Shown here: positions 6,291-10,111 of the stretch, in pieces
Layout: each line of letters starts with the position of its first letter
How positions within the stretch are numbered: the first letter of the stretch is position 1
Source of the DNA: a bacterium UBA2219
GTDB lineage: Bacteria > Desulfobacterota > Deferrimicrobia > Deferrimicrobiales > Deferrimicrobiaceae
Direction of reading: 5' to 3'
Length of the DNA stretch: 10,111 bases
Assembly (NCBI GenBank): GCA_002327765.1
Contig: DCUH01000046.1
Location: 36,216-46,326 of the forward strand
Program-made: the position numbers and the translations under genes
The notes under the pieces: model-generated
Told to the model about the DNA's origin: nothing
The model's input: only the letters and a program-made list of their open reading frames with translations
Database searches by the model: none

Positions 6291-7630
6291 CCTCCCCGGG
6301 TAAGGAGCGGCTGCTCCGGATCTTCCGGGCGGGGGTCTCCGCGGTCGACCCGTCGCGCCTGGTGGCCGCCTCGCTCCGGGCGAGCAACGCCTCGATCCGC
6401 CTGTCGACCGCCGGGGCGGAAAACGGGATCTCCCGCGACAGGCTGGGGAAGATCTACATCGTCGGCGGCGGGAAGGCGGGAAGGACGATGGGCGGCGCCG
6501 CCCTCCGCGCCCTCGGCGATCTCGTCGAGGAGGGCGTCCTCGCCGTGCCGCGCGGGACGGGCGGGACCTCGGGCCCGCTGCGGTTCATCGAGGCGGGGCA
6601 CCCCGTGCCGGACATCGGCAGCTTCGCGGCGGCCCGGGAGATCCTCGCGACGCTGGAAAAAGCCGGGGAGAACGACCTGGTGATCGCCCTCATCTCCGGG
6701 GGAGGCTCCGCGATGATCTCGGCGCCCGCGCCGGGCATCACCGCGGAGCAGAAGGCCGAGGTGTCCCGGCTCCTCCTGCAGGCGGGCGCGGACATCCAAT
6801 CGTTCAACACCGTCCGCAAGCACATCTCCGAAGTGAAGGGGGGACTGCTGGCCCGGGCGGCGCACCCGGCGGCCGTCTGGGCGCTGCTCCTGTCGGACGT
6901 CCCCGGCGACGACCCTTCGGTGATCGCCTCCGGCCCGTTCACGCCCGACCCGACGACGTACGCCGACGCCATCGGCGTCCTCGAGCGGTACGGCCTGCTG
7001 TACGCAGTGCCCGCCGCGGTCCGCTTCCGCCTTTCGGAAGGGGCCGCCGACCGGCTGGAGGAAACCCCGAAGCCGGGGGACCCGGCCTTCCGCAAGGTCG
7101 CCCTGGCGCTCATGGGGACGAACCGGACCGCCCTGGACGCCGCCGCGGAGGAGGCGAAAAAGGAAGGCGCGGAGGTCGTCCTGCTCCCCGGGTTCCTCCG
7201 GGGCGAGGCCCGGGACTGCGCCCGGGCCTTCTGCGACAGGCTGCGGTCCGCCGCGGCCTCCCTGCCCCCGGGCCGCTCGGTCGTGCTGGTCGCGGGCGGA
7301 GAGACGACCGTGCGGGTCCTCGGGAGCGGCAGGGGAGGGCGCAACCAGGAGTTCGCCCTGGCGGCGGCGGTCCAGCTCGCGGGCACGGAAGGGCTGGCCG
7401 TCCTCTCCGGGGGGACCGACGGCGTCGACGGGCCGACGGACGCCGCCGGGGCGTACGCCGACGGGACGACGGCTGCGCGCGGCAACGCCCTGGGCCGCGA
7501 CCCGAGCGGGCATCTGGCGAACAACGACGCCTACCCCTTCTTCCAGGCCCTGGGGGACCTAGTGGTCACCGGCCCGACGGGCACCAACGTGACCGACCTG
7601 GCCATCGGGATCGCCGGCTCCTGGAGCTGA
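6287..7630 (+). CDS. Glycerate 2-kinase, MOFRL family (GckA/TtuD type)
   Basis: A 447-aa cytoplasmic kinase predicted to convert D-glycerate and ATP to 2-phosphoglycerate, feeding lower glycolysis. The N-terminal DUF4147 domain contains KIYIVGGGKAGRTMG (about residues 55-69), EAGHPVPD (about 102-109), IALISGGGSAM (about 133-143), NTVRKHISEVKGG (about 174-186) and LLSDVPGDDPSVIASGP (about 201-217). The C-terminal MOFRL domain contains LVAGGETTV (about 334-342), GRGGRNQEFAL (about 348-358), GTDGVDGPTDAAGA (about 376-389) and GPTGTNVTDL (about 429-438). All match the family closely, and length is normal. Older annotations call such proteins hydroxypyruvate reductase (TtuD); the kinase assignment is better supported for the family. 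The ATG at 6287 overlaps the stop of the LarA-like gene (ATGA) and has only a weak GGGAA-type ribosome site, so coupled translation is likely. The frame is open much further upstream, but that part lies antiphase inside the LarA-like gene. Confidence 0.94.
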   Translation: MTSPGKERLLRIFRAGVSAVDPSRLVAASLRASNASIRLSTAGAENGISRDRLGKIYIVGGGKAGRTMGGAALRALGDLVEEGVLAVPRGTGGTSGPLRFIEAGHPVPDIGSFAAAREILATLEKAGENDLVIALISGGGSAMISAPAPGITAEQKAEVSRLLLQAGADIQSFNTVRKHISEVKGGLLARAAHPAAVWALLLSDVPGDDPSVIASGPFTPDPTTYADAIGVLERYGLLYAVPAAVRFRLSEGAADRLEETPKPGDPAFRKVALALMGTNRTALDAAAEEAKKEGAEVVLLPGFLRGEARDCARAFCDRLRSAAASLPPGRSVVLVAGGETTVRVLGSGRGGRNQEFALAAAVQLAGTEGLAVLSGGTDGVDGPTDAAGAYADGTTAARGNALGRDPSGHLANNDAYPFFQALGDLVVTGPTGTNVTDLAIGIAGSWS

Positions 7631-7894
7631 CCGGCGGATCTTCCGTGCGAGAGGGTTCCGGCGATCCCTGGGGACCGTTTGCGGATCCTTTTGAAGGCCG
7701 CTTGCGGGACAACATGGTGTCGCATCGGCCGAAAAGGGTGTCCCCTGAACGCAGGGCCGAAAGTGCGGAACCGGCGGAGACCCCGCCCTCTTTACAGGCG
7801 AAGGCAACGATGGCGAACAGGGGATGACGAAGGCCGGGGAATCATTCGAAAAGCACGCTCGCTGGTCGCAGCCGGGTAGCCGCGGCCCGGAGTG

Positions 7895-7912
7895 AAAGGG
7901 GACAGCCCTTTT
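7895..7912 (+). terminator. Short stem-loop with T-run, possible weak terminator or leader element
   Basis: AAAGGG (7895-7900) and CCCTTT (7906-7911) flank a GACAG loop, and the T-run is four bases. The stem is short and half A-T, so termination would be weak. It ends about 60 nt before the reductase ATG, so it could act as a leader attenuator rather than as the terminator of the upstream operon. Chance occurrence is possible. Confidence 0.3.
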
Positions 7913-7956
7913 CGGCGATAGCGACATCCATGTAGTTCCCCGCCAGCCAACCATTC

Positions 7957-7964
7957 AAGGAGGT
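7957..7964 (+). promoter_or_regulatory. Strong Shine-Dalgarno for the reductase gene
   Basis: AAGGAGGT ends 6 nt before the ATG at 7971, nearly an ideal match to the 16S rRNA anti-SD. It fixes the start and suggests efficient, independent translation, in contrast to the coupled genes upstream. Confidence 0.85.
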
Positions 7965-7970
7965 TCCGAA

Positions 7971-8879
7971 ATGGAAAAGGTATCGCCGGATCGTACCCGC
8001 GTCGGCTGGATCGGCACCGGCGTCATGGGGCTCTCGATGTGCGGCCACATCCTGGCGAAGGGGTACGCGGTCACCGTGCACTCCCGCTCCCGGGCGAAGG
8101 CGGCGCCGCTGCTCGACAGGGGCGCGTCGTGGGCAGACTCCCCCCGGGCCGTCGCGGAGGCGTCGGACGTCGTGTTCACGATGGTGGGGTTCCCGTCCGA
8201 CGTGCGGGAGGTCTACCTCGGCCCCAACGGGGTCCTCGCCGGCGCCCGCCGGGGCTCGATCGCCGTGGACATGACCACGACCGAGCCGTCGCTGGCCGCG
8301 GAGATCTTCGAGGCGGCGAAGGCCCGGGGCGTCCACACCGTCGACGCCCCCGTCTCCGGCGGCGACATCGGGGCCCGGGAAGCCCGCCTCTCCATCATGG
8401 TGGGGGGCGAGAAGGAAGCCATCTCCGCCCTCGCGCCGCTCTTCGAAACGATGGGGAAGACGATCGTGCACCAGGGGGGGCCCGGCGCGGGACAGCACAC
8501 GAAGATGTGCAACCAGATCGCGCTCGCGGGGCAGATGATCGGCGTCTGCGAATCGCTTCTCTACGGGCACAGGGCGGGGCTGATCCTCGAGACGATGCTT
8601 TCCTCGATCTCCGGCGGGGCCGCCGGATGCTGGGCGCTGTCCAACCTTGCGCCGCGCATCCTTCGGCGGGATTTCGACCCGGGCTTCTTCGTCGACCACT
8701 TCGTGAAGGACATGGGGATCGCCCTCGACGAGGCGCGGCGGATGCGGCTGGCCCTCCCCGGCCTGGCGCTGGTCCAGCAGATGTACGTCGCCCTCCAGGC
8801 CGAGGGCGGCGGGAAGCACGGCACCCAGGCGCTGGCGCTAGTCCTCGAGCGGATGAACGACACGAAGATCGGCGGGTAG
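7971..8879 (+). CDS. NAD(P)-dependent beta-hydroxyacid dehydrogenase, HIBADH/tartronate-semialdehyde reductase family
   Basis: A 302-aa cytoplasmic oxidoreductase. The N-terminal Rossmann fold has VGWIGTGVMGLSM (about residues 11-23, GxGxxG). After the second strand, HSRSRAK (about 37-43) places Arg where NADPH-preferring relatives do, which is only a hint at cofactor choice. VDAPVSGGDIGAREARLSIMVGG (about 124-146) is the substrate-binding signature. GAGQHTKMCNQ (about 172-182) carries the catalytic Lys178 and the nearby Asn181. The all-helical C-terminal domain includes DPGFFVDHFVKDMGIAL (about 236-252) with the conserved KD pair. Family activities include 3-hydroxyisobutyrate dehydrogenase, tartronate semialdehyde reductase (GarR/GlxR) and succinic/glyoxylic semialdehyde reductase; sequence alone does not choose. 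The adjacent glycerate kinase favours tartronate semialdehyde to D-glycerate (inference). The gene is separated from the operon by 340 nt, so it may have its own promoter. Confidence 0.92.
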   Translation: MEKVSPDRTRVGWIGTGVMGLSMCGHILAKGYAVTVHSRSRAKAAPLLDRGASWADSPRAVAEASDVVFTMVGFPSDVREVYLGPNGVLAGARRGSIAVDMTTTEPSLAAEIFEAAKARGVHTVDAPVSGGDIGAREARLSIMVGGEKEAISALAPLFETMGKTIVHQGGPGAGQHTKMCNQIALAGQMIGVCESLLYGHRAGLILETMLSSISGGAAGCWALSNLAPRILRRDFDPGFFVDHFVKDMGIALDEARRMRLALPGLALVQQMYVALQAEGGGKHGTQALALVLERMNDTKIGG

Positions 8880-8884
8880 CTCCC

Positions 8885-8902
8885 CGGGGCTCTTATGCCC
8901 CG
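8885..8902. terminator. GC hairpin over the convergent stop codons, possible bidirectional terminator
   Basis: CGGGGC (8885-8890) pairs with GCCCCG (8897-8902) around a TCTTAT loop. The convergent stops are at 8877-8879 (+) and 8893-8895 (-), leaving only 13 nt between genes, so any terminator must lie about here. There is no clear T-run on either strand, so efficiency is uncertain. Confidence 0.35.
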
Positions 8903-9798
8903 CGGCCGAGGGCGGCCGAAAGCGCCCCCCCGATCTCCGGGTGCAGGAAACGGTAGCCGGTCTCTTCAAGCCGGCGGCTGACGACCCGGGCGCCGGACAA
9001 AAGAAGCGCGTCCGCCATCTCCCCCAGCGCGAGCCGCAGTGCGAAGGCGGGAACCGGCAGGAACGCGGGGCGCGAAAGCGCCCCCGCCAGCGCCTCCGTG
9101 AACTCCCGGTTGGTGACCGGGCGCGGGGCCACGGCGTTCACCGGCCCCCGCAATTCCTCCCGGGCCAGCGCGTGGAGCACGACGCCGACGAGGTCGTCCA
9201 GGGCGATCCAGCTCATGTACTGCTTCCCGCTCCCGAGGACGCCGCCCAGGCCCCAACGGAAAAGGGGCAGCATTTTCGCCAGCGCCCCGCCGCCCGCGGA
9301 AAGGACGACGCCGGTGCGCAGGTGGACCACGCGGATCCCCCTGCGGACGGCCGGCATGCAGGCCCCCTCCCACTCCCGGCAGACCTCCGCCAGGAAGCCG
9401 GACCCGGGCGGGCTTTCCTCCGTCAGCAGCTCCTCCCCGCGGTCGCCGTAATACCCCGTCGCGGAGGCGCAGACCAGCGTCGCGGGCGGCCTGGCGCAGC
9501 CGGCCAGGGCGTCGCACAAAAGCGTGGTCCCCTTCAAGCGGCTGTCCCGGATGGCCGCCTTCCGGGCCGGGTTCCACCGCCCGGAAGAGATGTTCTCCCC
9601 CGCCAGGTGGACCACGGCGTCGATCCCCTCGAAGGCCGCGGCGTCGATCGCCCCCGCGGCGGGGTCCCACAGGATCGTTCCCTCCCCGGCGCCGGAAGCG
9701 CCCCGGACGACCCGCAGGACCTCGTGACCCGAGCGGCGCAATCCTTCCACGACGGCGGATCCGACCAGCCCCGTCGCTCCCGTCACGGCGATCCTCAT
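8893..9798 (-). CDS. TIGR01777-family SDR epimerase-like protein (YfcH/COG1090)
   Basis: A 301-aa NAD(P)-binding protein of the extended short-chain dehydrogenase group, conserved but of unproven reaction. RIAVTGATGLVGSAV (about residues 2-16) is the dinucleotide-binding motif. VVHLAGENISSGRW (about 62-75), SRLKGT (about 86-91), SATGYYGDRGEE (about 112-123) and FLAEVCREWE (about 135-144) follow. GVVLSAGGGALAKMLPLFRWGLGGVLGSGKQYMSWIALDDL (about 163-203) is highly diagnostic of the family. NAVAPRPVTNREF (about 221-233) and a C-terminal DUF1731-like segment with GEMADALLL (about 259-267) complete it. SATGYYG supplies the Tyr of the SDR active site region, but the usual YxxxK pairing is altered in this family. 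The ATG at 9798 is preceded by AAGGGGGG (9805-9812 on the + strand) and overlaps the photolyase stop. The reading frame is open further upstream, but that part lies within the photolyase gene in another phase. Confidence 0.93.
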   Translation of the reverse strand: MRIAVTGATGLVGSAVVEGLRRSGHEVLRVVRGASGAGEGTILWDPAAGAIDAAAFEGIDAVVHLAGENISSGRWNPARKAAIRDSRLKGTTLLCDALAGCARPPATLVCASATGYYGDRGEELLTEESPPGSGFLAEVCREWEGACMPAVRRGIRVVHLRTGVVLSAGGGALAKMLPLFRWGLGGVLGSGKQYMSWIALDDLVGVVLHALAREELRGPVNAVAPRPVTNREFTEALAGALSRPAFLPVPAFALRLALGEMADALLLSGARVVSRRLEETGYRFLHPEIGGALSAALGRGA

Positions 9799-10111
9799 GG
9801 CGTTCCCCCCTTCATCGACCGGATGCTTCGCGGCAGCGCGGCCAGCGCCCGCAGGCGGGCGGCGGCATGGTCCACGATCGGGCGCGGGTAGCTCTTCCCG
9901 AGCGTCACTCCCGCGCCGGACATCACGGAGGCCGGCGCTTCCCAGGGCCGGTGGATCCAGCGGTCCGGCAGGTCGGCGAGCTCGGGGACCCAGGCCCGGA
10001 CGTATTCCCCGCGCGGGTCGAACTTCATGCCCTGGAGCACGGGATTGAAGACCCGGTGGAACGGCGACGCGTCGGCGCCGCAGCCGGCGACCCACTGCCA
10101 GCCGAGCGTGT
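9795..10111 (-). CDS. Deoxyribodipyrimidine photolyase/cryptochrome family, C-terminal fragment (5' end outside window)
   Basis: About 104 C-terminal codons of a light-dependent DNA-repair flavoprotein, reading in from the right edge. The visible part starts TLGWQWVAGCGADASPFHR, then VFNPVLQGMKFDPRGEYVRAW, VPELADLPDRWIHRPWEAP and LGKSYPRPIVDHAAARLRALAAL. These correspond to the FAD-binding helical domain: the GWQWxAGxGxDA and FNPxxQxxxFDPxGxYxRxWxPEL blocks are family hallmarks. The full protein would be about 450-480 aa. The TGA at 9797-9795 overlaps the SDR start, so the two genes are translationally coupled. Adjacency of photolyase and TIGR01777-type genes recurs in other bacteria and suggests a shared light or oxidative stress response (established trend, not shown here). 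CPD versus (6-4) specificity cannot be read from this end. Confidence 0.94.
   Translation of the reverse strand, partial: TLGWQWVAGCGADASPFHRVFNPVLQGMKFDPRGEYVRAWVPELADLPDRWIHRPWEAPASVMSGAGVTLGKSYPRPIVDHAAARLRALAALPRSIRSMKGGTP

Larger units (their letters stand above)
7631..7970. other. 340-nt intergenic region with nested inverted repeats; no convincing gene
   Basis: This lies between the glycerate kinase stop and the reductase start. It has small open frames in several phases (for example 7645-7827), but none has a good ribosome site, recognisable domain or clear codon pattern. Local structure can be seen. TCGGCC (7725-7730) pairs with GGCCGA (7755-7760), enclosing AGGG (7735-7738)/CCCT (7743-7746). 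GGCGG (7773-7777) pairs with CCGCC (7783-7787), and AAAGGG (7895-7900) with CCCTTT (7906-7911). GGCCGAAA occurs twice, at 7727 and 7755. It probably holds the end of the upstream operon and the promoter or leader of the reductase gene. I could not identify a sigma-70 or sigma-54 promoter with confidence, nor a known riboswitch. Confidence 0.6.

Noticed and set aside
6245..7513. Antisense open frame opposite the glycerate kinase
   Set aside because: Arg/Gly/Pro-rich shadow with no motif, fully covered by a strong sense gene.
7669..7684. Sigma-54-like promoter TGGGGACCGTTTGCGG
   Set aside because: The GG and GC elements are one base too close for a -24/-12 promoter.
7725..7787. Possible cobalamin riboswitch tail (GGCGGAGACCCCGCC resembling the B12 box)
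   Set aside because: The upstream conserved core of cobalamin riboswitches is absent, so the match is probably just a 5-bp GC hairpin.
7645..7827. Small 60-codon open frame in the 340-nt gap
   Set aside because: No ribosome site at its ATG/GTG starts, no recognisable motif, and overlapping open frames in other phases of equal quality.
7796..7885. Resemblance to a GEMM-I (c-di-GMP) riboswitch
   Set aside because: GGCAA, GAA and GCAGCCGGGTAGCC-like pieces occur in the right order, but the core GACGCAAAGCC block is not present and the helices do not pair well. Rfam scanning would decide.

Overview
This is a G+C-rich bacterial segment, clearly above 60% G+C by eye, with strong G/C preference at third codon positions. 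The solute-binding protein has an ordinary signal peptide and no lipobox, which points to a Gram-negative host with a periplasm. The overall style (a complete Liv-type transporter, a LarA homologue, ATGA gene overlaps) would suit a high-GC Desulfobacterota ('deltaproteobacterial') or similar proteobacterial genome. Taxonomy cannot be settled from this window.

Region 1 (1-7630, + strand) looks like one long operon with very tight junctions. It holds the C-terminal end of a GntR/FCD-type regulator, then a branched-chain-amino-acid-type (HAAT/Liv) ABC transporter in the order binding protein, LivH, LivM, LivG, LivF. These are followed by a LarA-type nickel-pincer racemase/epimerase homologue and a MOFRL-type glycerate 2-kinase. 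Three junctions are ATGA stop/start overlaps, livG and livF overlap by 8 nt, and livH and livM are 2 nt apart. The main break is the 67-nt spacer after the binding-protein gene, which contains a perfect 12-bp GC hairpin.

Region 2 (7631-7970) is a 340-nt gap with no convincing gene but several short inverted repeats. It leads to a well-initiated gene for a 3-hydroxyisobutyrate dehydrogenase/tartronate-semialdehyde reductase family enzyme (7971-8879).

Region 3 (8893-10111, - strand) is unrelated and convergent. It contains the C-terminal end of a DNA photolyase, then a TIGR01777/YfcH-like SDR protein joined to it by another ATGA overlap. A short GC hairpin covers the convergent stops.

Working model (inference): the GntR protein senses a small hydroxyacid, the Liv-type transporter imports it, and the LarA homologue inverts its C2 centre. 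The glycerate kinase then phosphorylates D-glycerate to 2-phosphoglycerate. The downstream reductase could supply D-glycerate from tartronate semialdehyde. D-glycerate is the node that best links the three enzymes. An L-glycerate (or related 2-hydroxyacid) uptake-epimerisation-phosphorylation route is therefore the most interesting hypothesis here. The genes that make the LarA cofactor (larB, larC, larE) are not in the window.
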